Below, one piece after another: positions 45,549 to 54,738 of a DNA stretch of 55,108 nucleotides (position 1 is the stretch's first letter; each line of letters opens with the position of its first letter). The stretch lies in the NCBI GenBank assembly GCA_036274075.1, contig DASUGK010000139.1, positions 1 through 55,108 on the forward strand, written 5' to 3'. The position numbers and the translations under genes are program-made. Source of the DNA: CADEED01 sp036274075 (GTDB lineage: Bacteria > Pseudomonadota > Gammaproteobacteria > Steroidobacterales > Steroidobacteraceae). The notes below the pieces were generated by a model that saw only the letters and a program-made list of their open reading frames with translations, did no database searches and was not told the DNA's origin.

Positions 45549-46243
45549 TGACCGACAACAAGAAACCGCTGGTGCTGGAAGCGACGGGAGTTCGCCGTAC
45601 CTTCCGCCAGGGCCCGATCGACCTCGAGGTGCTGCAGGGAGTGAACCTGGCGGTGCGCGAGGGCGAACGCATCGCGATTATCGGCGCCTCCGGCTCCGGC
45701 AAGACCACGCTGCTGCAGATCCTGGGCGGACTGGACAGGCCGACCGCAGGTTCGGTGATGATCGCGGGCAACGACATCCATGCGCTGGCGGAAAAACCCC
45801 GCGGCGAGCTGCGCAATCGCACGCTGGGGTTCATCTACCAGTTCCATCACCTGTTGCCGGAATTCTCGGCGCTGGAAAACGTTGCGATGCCGCTGCTCGT
45901 GCGGCGCGAGCCGAAACGCGTGGCGGAGGAGCAGGCGCGCGCCATCCTCGGCCGCGTCGGGCTGGGCGAACGCCTCGTGCACCGCCCGCAGGAATTGTCG
46001 GGCGGCGAACGCCAGCGCGCGGCCGTGGCGCGTGCCCTCGTGACGCGGCCGCGCATCGTGCTGGCCGACGAACCGACGGGAAATCTCGACGGCAACAATG
46101 CGGAGGCGGTGTTCGAGCTCATGCTCGAACTCAACCGCGAGCTCGGCACCAGTCTCATCGTCGTGACACACGACCGCCGGCTGGCGTCGCGCATGGATCG
46201 CATCCTGGAAATCGACCGCGGGAATCTGGCCGAAAAGACCTGA
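45545..46243 (+). CDS. lolD: Lipoprotein-releasing ABC transporter ATPase LolD
   Basis: A 232-residue ABC ATPase. Walker A is GASGSGKTT, the Q-loop FIYQFHHLLPEFSALENV contains the LolD-type motif, the signature is LSGGERQR, and Walker B is IVLADEPTGNLD. It powers LolCE. Order here is lolC-lolE-lolD, unlike E. coli lolC-lolD-lolE. The stop abuts the convergent DUF2062 gene with no spacer. Confidence 0.95.
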   Translation: MMTDNKKPLVLEATGVRRTFRQGPIDLEVLQGVNLAVREGERIAIIGASGSGKTTLLQILGGLDRPTAGSVMIAGNDIHALAEKPRGELRNRTLGFIYQFHHLLPEFSALENVAMPLLVRREPKRVAEEQARAILGRVGLGERLVHRPQELSGGERQRAAVARALVTRPRIVLADEPTGNLDGNNAEAVFELMLELNRELGTSLIVVTHDRRLASRMDRILEIDRGNLAEKT

Positions 46244-46762
46244 TTACCGGCTGGTCGAACCGGCACGTTCGCGATATCTCTTGCGGACGCTGTAGCGCCA
46301 GATGACGTCGAGCAGTGCGTAGCCGACCAGGCCAACCAACACGCCCGTGATTCCGCAGCCGATCAGGAAGGGCTTCCACATGGGACCGAGCCCGTGCTGC
46401 ACCCAGTCCCAGCTCATCTGGAATGCGAAGCGCCGTTCGGGTGCGCCGGTGACCAGCACGCCCACCTTGTAGGCCAGGAAGTAGACGGGAACGATGGTGA
46501 GCGGATTCACCGCGATCAGCGCCACCATGATGGTGGGAATGTTGATGCGCGCGACGATCGCCACCAGCGCCGCGAGCGGAATGTGAATGGGCAGCGGCAC
46601 GAAGCAGATCGCGAGGCCGGCGCCGAAGGCAGGCGTGACGGTGCGCCGCTGCAGCGACCACAGGCGCGGGTCGCCCAGGAAGCGTTTGAAAGGTCTGAGG
46701 GCCCAATGGCTGTGCAGCGTTTCGCTGCGTGGCGTGATCTTCCGGAAGAGTCCGCGTGGCAT
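46244..46762 (-). CDS. DUF2062 membrane protein
   Basis: A 172-residue protein with three to four membrane helices (about 55-75, 78-98, 100-120 and 140-160). TPAFGAGLAICFVPLPIHIPLAALVA and RINIPTIMVALIAVNPLT are the DUF2062 hallmark. Function unknown; it commonly neighbours lolCDE and comEC in gammaproteobacteria. ATG 46762 is taken; a TAAAGT hexamer (46776-46771) ends 8 nt before it and no Shine-Dalgarno is visible. ATG 46780 is an alternative. Confidence 0.87.
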   Translation of the reverse strand: MPRGLFRKITPRSETLHSHWALRPFKRFLGDPRLWSLQRRTVTPAFGAGLAICFVPLPIHIPLAALVAIVARINIPTIMVALIAVNPLTIVPVYFLAYKVGVLVTGAPERRFAFQMSWDWVQHGLGPMWKPFLIGCGITGVLVGLVGYALLDVIWRYSVRKRYRERAGSTSR

Positions 46763-46770
46763 CGGCGCGC

Positions 46771-46776
46771 ACTTTA
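46771..46776 (-). promoter_or_regulatory. -10-like hexamer before the DUF2062 gene
   Basis: Minus-strand TAAAGT ends 8 nt before ATG 46762, separated by GCGCGCCG. The match to TATAAT is four of six, so the call is weak by itself and rests on the repeated geometry at other operon heads. Confidence 0.3.
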
Positions 46777-46792
46777 GCATCGGGACACCGGC

Positions 46793-49063
46793 GTGACCGG
46801 CGGATTCGCGCTGCTGGCGGGGGTGCTGGCCGGCCTCGCGGCGGCGGCCACGCCGGCGCCCGGTTGGGCGTGGGCCGCGCTGGGTGTGGCAACCGCCGTG
46901 TTGTGTTCGCCGCTGCGCCGATGGCCCAGGCCGCGAGCGCTGGCGTTGCTGCTGGCGGGGCTGGGACTCGCCTTGCACGACACGCAGCAGTGGCTGGCAC
47001 TGCGTGTCACGGGTGCCACGAGCGATACGCGCCTGCTGCTCGAAGGCGTGGTGGCTGGTGTGCCGGCGCGCGACGGAATGGAAATCCGCTTCGACGCCGA
47101 TGTCCACATCGTCACTGCGCATGCCGTGGATCCGGCGCGGCGCCGCGCACGCCTGGTCTGGCGCGAGCCGCCGGTGGAGCCGCGCGTCGGCGAGCGCTGG
47201 CGCTGGCTGGTGCGGCTTGCGCCCGACGAGGGGCGGCGCAATTTCGCGGGCATCGACGTGCAGCGCATGGCTATCCGCGACCGCGTGCACTTGCAAGGCC
47301 GGGTGCTGCCCGCGGCGCTGAATTCACGCCTGGCGCCGGCAGGCTCCTCCATCGACGCCACCCGCGCGCGCATTGGCGCGCGCATAGCCGAGCAGGTCGC
47401 GGATCCCGACGCCGCGGCGCTGCTCAGCGCGCTGGCCGTCGGGCTCACCGCCGGCATGAGCTCCGACCAGTGGCGCGTGTTCAATGCCACCGGCACCACG
47501 CACCTGGTGGCCATCTCCGGCCTGCACGTCACGATGTTCGCCATGCTGGCGCTGTTCGCGGCGCGCCGACTGTGGGCGTGTCCACCCATTTCCGCCTGCA
47601 TGGATCGCGAACCTTTCGCCTTGCTGTCAGCCCTGGCCGCGGCAGGCGGTTATGCATTGCTCGCGGGATTCTCGGTGCCCACGCAACGCACCTGGCTGAT
47701 GCTGACGGTGTTCGCGCTGGCGAGAATCTGTGCGCGCCACGTTGGCGCCGGCCGCACCTGGTCGCTGGCGCTCGTTGCGGTATTGCTGCTCGACGTGTTC
47801 GCGCCTCTGTCCGCGGGATTCTGGCTGTCTTTCATCGCGGTGGGCGTCATTCTCCTGGTCGAGACGACGACCCTGGCCCCGGGCTCGCGAAGCCGGCGAT
47901 TCCTGCGATTGCAGCTGGCCGTGATGCTGGCGCTGGCGCCGCTCACGCTGGCGGTGTTCGGCGGCGTGTCGGTGATCGGAGTGGCGGTCAACATCATTGC
48001 CATTCCCGTGATCTCGTTCGTGTTCGTGCCCCTGGTGCTGGCGGGCGCACTGGCCGTGCTGGTCGCGCCGGCCTTGAGCGCGCCGTTGTTCACGCTGGCG
48101 GCAGAGTTGTACCACTGGCTCTGGCCGGCGCTGGTTTGGGCGGCCGATCTCGAGTTCGCCACGTGGCGCGCCGATCCCGCGGCCTGGTGGTACGCGCTGG
48201 CGCTGCCGGCGGCGTTGTTGCTGCTACTGCGCTGGCCCACGCCGTTGCGCGCCACCGCCTTGGGCGTGGTGCTGGCGCTGGTGTTCGCGCCGTCGCGCAT
48301 GCCGCCGCACGCAGCCATGCGCGCCAGCGTGTTCGACGTGGGGCGCGGCACGGCCGTGCTCGTCGCCACGCAATCGAGGCTGCTGCTGTTCGACACCGGC
48401 GACGGCTGGAACACGCACGGCACGCGCATCGCGCAACGGGTGATTCCCGCGCTCGATGCACTCGGCCGGCGCCGGGTTGACCTGCTCGTATTGCCCGCGC
48501 TCGGCCCGGACCGCGCCGAAGGCGCTGCCTGGCTGGCGCTGGAACGCGAGGTGGGCCGGATACTGGTCGGCGGCGGCTGGCCCGGGACCTCGCTGCCCGT
48601 GGCGCTTTGCGAAGATGATCGATTCGAATGGGACGGCGTGGCATTCGAGGTCCTCGCCGCCGGGGGCGGGTGGCGGCATTGCGCGTTGCGCATCACGGCG
48701 GGCGGGCGCTCGTTGTTCCTCGGCGGTGATCTCGATCCGGCATCCGAGCGCGAACTGCTCGAGCGATTGCCGGGCCATGGACTGGCGAGCGACGTGGTGG
48801 TGATCGGCCGGCAGGCCGGCGGCCAGGGCTCGAATCCCGAGTGGATAGAAACCAGCAGGGCGATGCTGGTCGTCGCGACCGGCGGTGTCGCCGGCAGCGA
48901 CTCGCGCGCCCGCGCCCTGGAACGCTGGCGCGACGCGGGCGCCCGGGTCGTCGATACACAGCGTGACGGCGCCGTCGAGATCAGCTTCGGGACGACGGGC
49001 GAGGTGAAGCTCGTCACGGCGGTATCCGCGCGTTATCCCTTCGCCTGGCGGCGCTTGCAGTGA
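46793..49063 (+). CDS. comEC: ComEC/Rec2 family protein with eroded metallo-beta-lactamase domain
   Basis: A 756-residue protein. The N-terminal helices and OB-like DUF4131 region (to about 190) are followed by the ComEC channel domain with LLSALAVGLTAGMSSDQWRVF, NATGTTHLVAISGLHVTMF and a run of helices to about 500. The C-terminal MBL-type domain (about 508-750) keeps its fold pattern (VFDVGRGTAVLVA, LLLFDTGDGW) but lacks metal ligands: HxDxDH is LPALGPDRAEG (568-577) and the later HHG is RQAGG (673-677). It would import ssDNA in natural competence. GTG 46793. Confidence 0.9.
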   Translation: MTGGFALLAGVLAGLAAAATPAPGWAWAALGVATAVLCSPLRRWPRPRALALLLAGLGLALHDTQQWLALRVTGATSDTRLLLEGVVAGVPARDGMEIRFDADVHIVTAHAVDPARRRARLVWREPPVEPRVGERWRWLVRLAPDEGRRNFAGIDVQRMAIRDRVHLQGRVLPAALNSRLAPAGSSIDATRARIGARIAEQVADPDAAALLSALAVGLTAGMSSDQWRVFNATGTTHLVAISGLHVTMFAMLALFAARRLWACPPISACMDREPFALLSALAAAGGYALLAGFSVPTQRTWLMLTVFALARICARHVGAGRTWSLALVAVLLLDVFAPLSAGFWLSFIAVGVILLVETTTLAPGSRSRRFLRLQLAVMLALAPLTLAVFGGVSVIGVAVNIIAIPVISFVFVPLVLAGALAVLVAPALSAPLFTLAAELYHWLWPALVWAADLEFATWRADPAAWWYALALPAALLLLLRWPTPLRATALGVVLALVFAPSRMPPHAAMRASVFDVGRGTAVLVATQSRLLLFDTGDGWNTHGTRIAQRVIPALDALGRRRVDLLVLPALGPDRAEGAAWLALEREVGRILVGGGWPGTSLPVALCEDDRFEWDGVAFEVLAAGGGWRHCALRITAGGRSLFLGGDLDPASERELLERLPGHGLASDVVVIGRQAGGQGSNPEWIETSRAMLVVATGGVAGSDSRARALERWRDAGARVVDTQRDGAVEISFGTTGEVKLVTAVSARYPFAWRRLQ

Positions 49064-49089
49064 CGGCCTCGGGCGCCCTCCGGTATAGT
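49060..49089 (+). promoter_or_regulatory. Promoter of the exbB-exbD-msbA-lpxK operon
   Basis: GTGACG (49060-49065), an 18-bp spacer and TATAGT (49084-49089) form the best sigma-70-like promoter in this part. TATAGT ends 7 nt before the exbB ATG and no Shine-Dalgarno lies between, so the transcript would be leaderless. Confidence 0.5.
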
Positions 49090-49096
49090 CCGGGCC

Positions 49097-49741
49097 ATGT
49101 GGGAAATCGTGCGGGCCGGCGGCCCATTCATGTGGCCGATCATCATCTGCTCGGTCGCGCTCGTGGGTATCGTTCTCGAACGCCTCTGGACACTGCAGCG
49201 CAAACGCGTGCTGCCGCAGGACCTGCTCAAGAAGGTCACCGAGCTCGCCGACCGGAACCAGGTCAACACCAAGGTCATCGACGCCCTGGAGAAAAACTCG
49301 CCGCTGGGGCGCGTCCTGGCGGCGGCGCTGGCCAACCGGCATCGCGGCCGGGAAATCATGATGGAGCGCGTCGAGGACGTAGGCCGCCACGTGGTGCACG
49401 AGCTCGAACGCTTCGTGAACTCGGTGGGAACCATCGCCAGCATCTCGCCCTTGTTAGGCCTGCTCGGCACCGTGACCGGCATCATCCGCGCCTTCAACGC
49501 CGTGATGCTGGGCGGCATGGGCGATCCACGCATGCTGGCCGGCGGCATCTCCGAGGCGCTGGTGTGCACGGCGGCCGGCCTCACGGTCGCGATTCCCGCC
49601 TACATCGCGCACCGCTACCTGCGCGGCAAGGTGGAGCGCATCGTGGTCGAGATGGAGAAGATCGCGGTGGACTTCGCCGATTCCCTCGGCGCGATCCCAC
49701 AGGGCGGAGAGGGTGATGGTGACATCGCCCGCACGGCGTGA
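49097..49741 (+). CDS. exbB: MotA/TolQ/ExbB family proton channel protein
   Basis: A 214-residue protein with three membrane helices: about 10-30 (FMWPIIICSVALVGIVLERLW), 113-135 (IASISPLLGLLGTVTGIIRAF) and 150-175 (GISEALVCTAAGLTVAIPAYI). The Thr of LLGTVTG in the channel is kept. With ExbD it energises a TonB-like or lipid-related process; in this locus beside msbA-lpxK it is an orphan ExbBD pair. It contains a TTGTTAGGC 9-mer (49451-49459). Confidence 0.92.
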   Translation: MWEIVRAGGPFMWPIIICSVALVGIVLERLWTLQRKRVLPQDLLKKVTELADRNQVNTKVIDALEKNSPLGRVLAAALANRHRGREIMMERVEDVGRHVVHELERFVNSVGTIASISPLLGLLGTVTGIIRAFNAVMLGGMGDPRMLAGGISEALVCTAAGLTVAIPAYIAHRYLRGKVERIVVEMEKIAVDFADSLGAIPQGGEGDGDIARTA

Positions 49742-50169
49742 AACTCGGTTCGCGCAAGTCGAGGGAAGATCCCGAGATCAACCTGATCCCGCTGATCGAC
49801 ATTTCCCTGCTGCTGGTCATCTTCTTCATGCTGTCCTCGACCTTCATGCAGGAGGGCAGGCTCAAGATCGAGCTGCCGCAGGCCAGCCTCGCGCCCACCG
49901 GCAAGCAGAAAACCGACCCGCTGGTGGTCGCGGTCACGCAGGCGGGCAGTTACCGCGTCAACGAGCGCGAGCTCATCAACGCTTCGCCCGACACGCTGCG
50001 TGCGGCCATCCTCGAGGTGGCCGGCGCCGACCGGACCAAGCCCGTCACGGTGAGGGCAGATGCGCGCGCCACCCACCAGTCGGTGGTGACCGCCATGGAC
50101 GTGCTCGGCAAGCTCGGCTTCACGCGCATCAACATCGCGACGGTCGAAGATTCCAAGCCCCCGAAATGA
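49738..50169 (+). CDS. exbD: ExbD/TolR family protein
   Basis: A 143-residue single-pass protein. The membrane helix INLIPLIDISLLLVIFFMLSS carries the proton-relay aspartate (PLID), and a periplasmic domain ends TAMDVLGKLGFTRINIAT. The start is GTG 49738 in the exbB stop (GTGA). It pairs with the preceding ExbB. Ten bases later msbA starts. Confidence 0.93.
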   Translation: MKLGSRKSREDPEINLIPLIDISLLLVIFFMLSSTFMQEGRLKIELPQASLAPTGKQKTDPLVVAVTQAGSYRVNERELINASPDTLRAAILEVAGADRTKPVTVRADARATHQSVVTAMDVLGKLGFTRINIATVEDSKPPK

Positions 50170-50179
50170 GCCCCAGCTC

Positions 50180-51940
50180 GTGAGCGCTTCGCCGACGCCG
50201 GAGATGACTCCCGGGAAGGTGTACCGCAGGCTGTTGTCCTATGCCTGGCCGTTCCGCGCCACGTTCCTCGCCGGCGTGTTCGGCATGGCGCTGTTCGCGG
50301 CCACCGACGCCACGCTGGCGCTGTTCGTCAAGCAGTTCGTCGACGGCACGTTCTACGAAAGGAACGAGCGCGTGTTGTGGCTGGTGCCCATCGGCGCGCC
50401 AGTGTTGTTCCTGCTGCGCGGGCTCGGCGATTACATGTCGGTGTATTTTCCGGGGCGCGTCGGCCGCCGCGTGATCAAGGCGATCCGCGGTGATCTGTTC
50501 CGGCACTACCTCGCATTGCCCACCCGTTATTACGACCGCGAGGGCACGGGGCACCTGCTGTCACGGCTCACGTTCAATGTCGAGCAGGTGGCCGAGGCGG
50601 TCACCAAGTCGATCACTTCGCTGATCCGGGACACGTTGACCATCGTGCTCCTGCTCAGCGTGGTGGTGTATCTCAACTGGAAACTGGCGCTGTTCGTGCT
50701 GGTGCTGGCGCCGCCGCTGTCGTGGCTGGTGCGCCATGTCAGCCGCTCGTTCCGCCGTTACAGCGGACGCATCCAGGCGTCGATGGGCGATCTCACCACC
50801 TCGGTCAAGGAAGCGCTCGATGGCCATCGCGTCATCAAGGTGTTCAACGCGCAGGACGCCGAGGCGCGCGATTTCGAGAACATCAACGAGCACAACCGCA
50901 AGAGCAACATGAAGCTCATCGCGGCGCGCGCCATCAGCAATCCCGTGGTGCAGTTCATCGCCTCGCTGGGCCTCGGCGGCATCCTCTGGGTGGCGCTGCA
51001 CCAGATCCAGGCCGGCACCATGACACCCGGCGATTTCATGGGCTTCATCACCGCGGTGCTCATGACCACCGCGCCGCTCAAGCGCCTCATGGATTCGTTC
51101 GCGCCGTTGCAGCAGGGCCTGGCCGCCGGTGCCAGCATCTTCGAAGTGCTGGATGAGAAGCCCGAGGACCTGGTGTCGGGCAAGCCGCTGCCGCGCGTTC
51201 GCGGTGAGCTCGAATTCCGCGACGTCAGCTTCGAGTACAGCAGCGACAAGGGCGGCGTACTGCACTCGGTGAGCCTGCACGTGCCGGCCGGGAAGAACAT
51301 CGCCATCGTCGGCGCGTCCGGTTCCGGCAAGTCGACGCTGGTGGCGCTGGTGCCGCGCTTCTACGACGTCACCGCGGGCGCGGTGCTCGTCGACGGCGTC
51401 GACGTGCGCGAGTGCAACTTGCGCGACCTGCGCCAGAACGTCGCCCTGGTCAGCCAGGACGTGGTTCTGTTCAACGATTCCATCCGCAACAACATTGCCT
51501 TCGGGGTGGAGAATCCCGATCCGAAGGCCGTGGAACGTGCTGCACAGATGGCCTACGTCGACGAGTTCGCCAACAACACCGTCAATTTCCCCCAGGGACT
51601 GGATTCGCCGATAGGCGAGCGCGGTTCGGGGCTCTCGGGCGGCCAGAAGCAGCGCATCGCCATCGCGCGTGCGTTGCTCAAGGATGCGCCCATCCTGATC
51701 CTCGACGAGGCAACCTCGGCGCTCGACAACGAATCCGAGCGGCGCATCCAGGCGGCGCTGGTCGAGCTCATGAAGAACCGCACCACGCTGGTGATCGCGC
51801 ATCGCCTCACGACCATCGAACACGCCGACGAAATCATCGTCATGCAGGCAGGGCGCATCGTCGAACGCGGCACGCACCAGGAACTCGCGGGACGCGATGG
51901 CGCGTATGCAGGCCTGAAACGGGCCGAGGGCCGACAGTGA
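50180..51940 (+). CDS. msbA: Lipid A export ABC transporter MsbA
   Basis: A 586-residue half-transporter with six N-terminal helices (about 25-320) and an ATPase domain. Walker A is GASGSGKST, the signature LSGGQKQR, Walker B ILILDEATSALD, and the H-loop IAHRLTT. It flips lipid A-core across the inner membrane. GTG 50180; the gene directly precedes lpxK, the standard pairing. Transcription probably comes from the exbB promoter. Confidence 0.95.
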   Translation: MSASPTPEMTPGKVYRRLLSYAWPFRATFLAGVFGMALFAATDATLALFVKQFVDGTFYERNERVLWLVPIGAPVLFLLRGLGDYMSVYFPGRVGRRVIKAIRGDLFRHYLALPTRYYDREGTGHLLSRLTFNVEQVAEAVTKSITSLIRDTLTIVLLLSVVVYLNWKLALFVLVLAPPLSWLVRHVSRSFRRYSGRIQASMGDLTTSVKEALDGHRVIKVFNAQDAEARDFENINEHNRKSNMKLIAARAISNPVVQFIASLGLGGILWVALHQIQAGTMTPGDFMGFITAVLMTTAPLKRLMDSFAPLQQGLAAGASIFEVLDEKPEDLVSGKPLPRVRGELEFRDVSFEYSSDKGGVLHSVSLHVPAGKNIAIVGASGSGKSTLVALVPRFYDVTAGAVLVDGVDVRECNLRDLRQNVALVSQDVVLFNDSIRNNIAFGVENPDPKAVERAAQMAYVDEFANNTVNFPQGLDSPIGERGSGLSGGQKQRIAIARALLKDAPILILDEATSALDNESERRIQAALVELMKNRTTLVIAHRLTTIEHADEIIVMQAGRIVERGTHQELAGRDGAYAGLKRAEGRQ

Positions 51941-51953
51941 GCTCGCGCCGGGC

Positions 51954-52976
51954 ATGCGTTCGAACATAGAGACGATGTGGTACGGCCACCGGGGGCCGGT
52001 GTGGATGGCGCCGCTTTCGGGCCTCTACGGCCTGGTCATGGGCTTCCGCAATTTCCTGTATCGCATCGGCCTCAGGCATCGCATCAAGGTGGGCGTGCCC
52101 GTGGTGGTGGTCGGCAATCTCACGGTCGGCGGCACCGGCAAGACGCCGCTCGTGGCCTGGCTGTCGACTCACCTGGCGGCGGTGGGCATGCGCGTGGCCA
52201 TCGTGTCCCGCGGTTATGGCGGCCGTGCGCGCGGTGTCACGCGCGTCACGCTGCACAGCCGCCCGTCGGAGGTCGGCGATGAACCCCTGCTGCTGGCGCG
52301 CCGGGCGCAGGCGACGGTGTTCATCGGGCGCGATCGTGTGGCTGCGGCCAAGGCCGCCGTGGCCGATGGCGCGGACCTCGTGCTGAGCGACGACGGGCTG
52401 CAGCACCTGTCACTGGTGCGCGACTGCGAGATCGTGGTCATCGACGGGCAACGCGGCTTCGGCAATGGCGCGCTGCTGCCGCGCGGCCCCTTGCGCGAGA
52501 GCCCGCGCCGGCTGCGGCGCGTGAACGCCGTGGTGGTCAATGGCGCAATGAAGCCGGACTTCCAGCTGCCACGTTTCCTGTCGGGCACCGCCTTCACCAT
52601 GAAAATGCGGCCGGGGGATGCGCGGCCGGTGGCGGGCGCGGGGTCGCTGCGTTCCCTCGCCAGTTTCCGCGGCAGCGGCGTGCATGCCGTCGCGGCCATC
52701 GGCAATCCACGGCGCTTCTTCGACATGCTGCGCGAGGCCGGGTTGACACTCTACGAACATCCCATGCCCGATCACCACGCTTTCAAGGCCGCCGACCTCG
52801 AGTTCGGCGACAGCCTGCCCGTGCTCATGACCGAGAAGGATGCCGTAAAATGCGCCGCGTTCGCCGACGCGCGCTGCTGGTACGTGCCGGTGACGGCGGA
52901 GTTCGCGGAAAACGAGGAGCGAGAGCTCATCGACCTGGTCCTCGCGCGCATCAAGGCATTCAAGGTGGCCCGATAG
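51954..52976 (+). CDS. lpxK: Tetraacyldisaccharide 4'-kinase LpxK
   Basis: A 340-residue kinase making lipid IVA. The modified P-loop GNLTVGGTGKTPLV is near residue 50, with SRGYGGRA, GDEPLLLARR and LSDDGLQH following. KDAVKCAAFA near the C-terminus is conserved. ATG 51954 lies 13 bp after msbA. It is followed by ycaR after 2 bp. Confidence 0.95.
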   Translation: MRSNIETMWYGHRGPVWMAPLSGLYGLVMGFRNFLYRIGLRHRIKVGVPVVVVGNLTVGGTGKTPLVAWLSTHLAAVGMRVAIVSRGYGGRARGVTRVTLHSRPSEVGDEPLLLARRAQATVFIGRDRVAAAKAAVADGADLVLSDDGLQHLSLVRDCEIVVIDGQRGFGNGALLPRGPLRESPRRLRRVNAVVVNGAMKPDFQLPRFLSGTAFTMKMRPGDARPVAGAGSLRSLASFRGSGVHAVAAIGNPRRFFDMLREAGLTLYEHPMPDHHAFKAADLEFGDSLPVLMTEKDAVKCAAFADARCWYVPVTAEFAENEERELIDLVLARIKAFKVAR

Positions 52977-52978
52977 AC

Positions 52979-53167
52979 ATGGACGACCGACTGCTCGACA
53001 TCCTCGCCTGTCCCGTCTGCAAGGGGCCGCTCAAGCTCCATCGCGAGGCCGGTGTGCTGGTGTGCCGCGCCGAAAGGCTGGCGTTCCCGATCCGCGAGGG
53101 CGTGCCCATGATGCTGGAAGAAGACGCCCGGCAACTGCCTCACGACGATCCGCTGCTGGAGCGCTGA
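52979..53167 (+). CDS. ycaR: Trm112-family protein YcaR
   Basis: A 62-residue zinc-ribbon-like protein with LLDILACPVCKGPLKL at the start and RLAFPIREGVPMMLEEDARQL at the end. It is the conserved small gene between lpxK and kdsB; only one CxxC remains, as in most bacterial members. Function unknown. Its stop overlaps the kdsB start (TGATG). Confidence 0.92.
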   Translation: MDDRLLDILACPVCKGPLKLHREAGVLVCRAERLAFPIREGVPMMLEEDARQLPHDDPLLER

Positions 53168-53913
53168 TGCCGTTCCGCGTCGTCATCCCCGCGCGTTACG
53201 ACTCTTCGCGCCTGCCCGGAAAGGTGCTGTTGCCGCTGGCCGGCAAACCGATGCTGCAATGGGTGCACGAACGCGCGCGCGATTCGAAGGCCACCGAGGT
53301 CGTCATCGCCACCGACGACGAACGCATCGCGGAGGCGGCGCGCGGCTTCGCCGCGGATGTCGCCATGACCGGCCGCACGCACGTGTCCGGCACCGATCGC
53401 ATCGCCGAGGTGGCGGCCGCGCGCGGCTGGCAGGACGACGACATCGTGGTCAACGTCCAGGGTGACGAGCCGCTGATTCCGCCCGCGGTCATCGACCAGG
53501 TCGCCGCACTGTTGCACGCGCATGCGCGCGCCGACATTGCGACGCTGGCCGCGCGCATCGATCAAGTCGCCGATCTCAACGATCCCAACAACGTCAAGGT
53601 TGCCTGCGACGCGAGCGGGCGGGCGCTGTATTTCTCGCGCGCACCGATCCCGTGGAACCGCGACGCGGTGAACACGCTCACGCCGGCCAGCCTGCGGCAC
53701 ATCGGCATCTACGCCTACCGCGTTGCCGCGCTGCGGCGGCTGGCATCGTTGCCGGCATCGCGCCTCGAGCAGATCGAGAAGCTCGAGCAGCTGCGCGCGC
53801 TGGAGAACGGCATGGAGATTCGCGTCGCGCTGGCCTGCGAACGGCCGCTGGCCGACGTCAACACGGCGGCTGACCTGGAGCGCGCCGAGCGCGCGCTGAG
53901 CGTGCGGCCGTGA
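53167..53913 (+). CDS. kdsB: 3-deoxy-manno-octulosonate cytidylyltransferase KdsB
   Basis: A 248-residue enzyme activating Kdo as CMP-Kdo for LPS. PARYDSSRLPGKVLLPLAGKP is the nucleotide-binding start. NVQGDEPLIPP and KLEQLRALENGMEIRV are also diagnostic. It is coupled to ycaR. The following MOSC gene starts 7 bp later, where other genomes often have ptpA or murB. Confidence 0.96.
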   Translation: MPFRVVIPARYDSSRLPGKVLLPLAGKPMLQWVHERARDSKATEVVIATDDERIAEAARGFAADVAMTGRTHVSGTDRIAEVAAARGWQDDDIVVNVQGDEPLIPPAVIDQVAALLHAHARADIATLAARIDQVADLNDPNNVKVACDASGRALYFSRAPIPWNRDAVNTLTPASLRHIGIYAYRVAALRRLASLPASRLEQIEKLEQLRALENGMEIRVALACERPLADVNTAADLERAERALSVRP

Positions 53914-53920
53914 GGTTTGC

Positions 53921-54736
53921 ATGACCGCCAGCATTGCCGCCCTCAGCATCTATCCCGTCAAGTCCTGCCGCGGAATCGCGCTTGCCTCGGCGAAGCTGAG
54001 CACCACCGGGCTGACCGATGACCGGCACTGGATGATGGTGCGGCCGAACGGCCGCTTCGTCACCCAGCGGGAACTGCCGCGGATGGCGCTCATCGGGACG
54101 TCGGTGGATGACGGCGCGCTGTCGCTGGCGGCCCCGGGCATGCCGCCGCTGACGGTGCCACGCGCCAATGGCGGCGATGCGCTGCCGGTGACGGTGTGGA
54201 AATTCACCGGAAGCGGCATCGACTGCGGCGGGGCCGCCGCGCGCTGGTGTTCGGATTTCCTGGCGACGCCGCTGCGCCTGGTGCGGTTCGATGCCTCGGC
54301 GCCGCGCGAGTGCAGCCCCGAGTGGACCGCAGGCACGCCGGCCATCACCGAGTTTTCGGATGGTTTTCCGATCCTGGTGATCTCTCGTGCCTCGCTGGCC
54401 GAGCTCAATTCACGGCTGCAGATCGCGCTCCCGATGGAACGCTTCCGCCCGAACCTGGTGCTCGACGGCGTCGGCGCTTACGACGAGGACCGCATCCACG
54501 AGCTGCGCACACCCGCGGTGACGCTGCGCCTGGTCAAACCCTGCGCCCGCTGCAGCATCACCACCACCGACCAGCAACGCGGCGTGGTCGACGGCATCGA
54601 GCCGCTGGCCACGCTCAAGACCTATCGCAACGACAGCGCATTGCGCGGCGTGACCTTCGGCCAGAACGCCATCATCGTGAAAGGCATCGGCGAGAACCTT
54701 CGCGTCGGCGCCCCCCTGAACATCACCTGGCGATAA
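53921..54736 (+). CDS. MOSC domain protein (mARC/YcbX-like)
   Basis: A 271-residue protein with the N-terminal MOSC beta-barrel (ALSIYPVKSCRGIAL, TGLTDDRHWMMV) and the MOSC domain with RPNLVLDGVGAYDED and KPCARCSITTTDQ, where the first cysteine is the expected molybdenum ligand. Relatives reduce N-hydroxylated compounds or S-oxides. ATG 53921 has TGAGG 5 nt upstream. It is the last gene before the palindromic region. Confidence 0.9.
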   Translation: MTASIAALSIYPVKSCRGIALASAKLSTTGLTDDRHWMMVRPNGRFVTQRELPRMALIGTSVDDGALSLAAPGMPPLTVPRANGGDALPVTVWKFTGSGIDCGGAAARWCSDFLATPLRLVRFDASAPRECSPEWTAGTPAITEFSDGFPILVISRASLAELNSRLQIALPMERFRPNLVLDGVGAYDEDRIHELRTPAVTLRLVKPCARCSITTTDQQRGVVDGIEPLATLKTYRNDSALRGVTFGQNAIIVKGIGENLRVGAPLNITWR

Positions 54737-54738
54737 AT

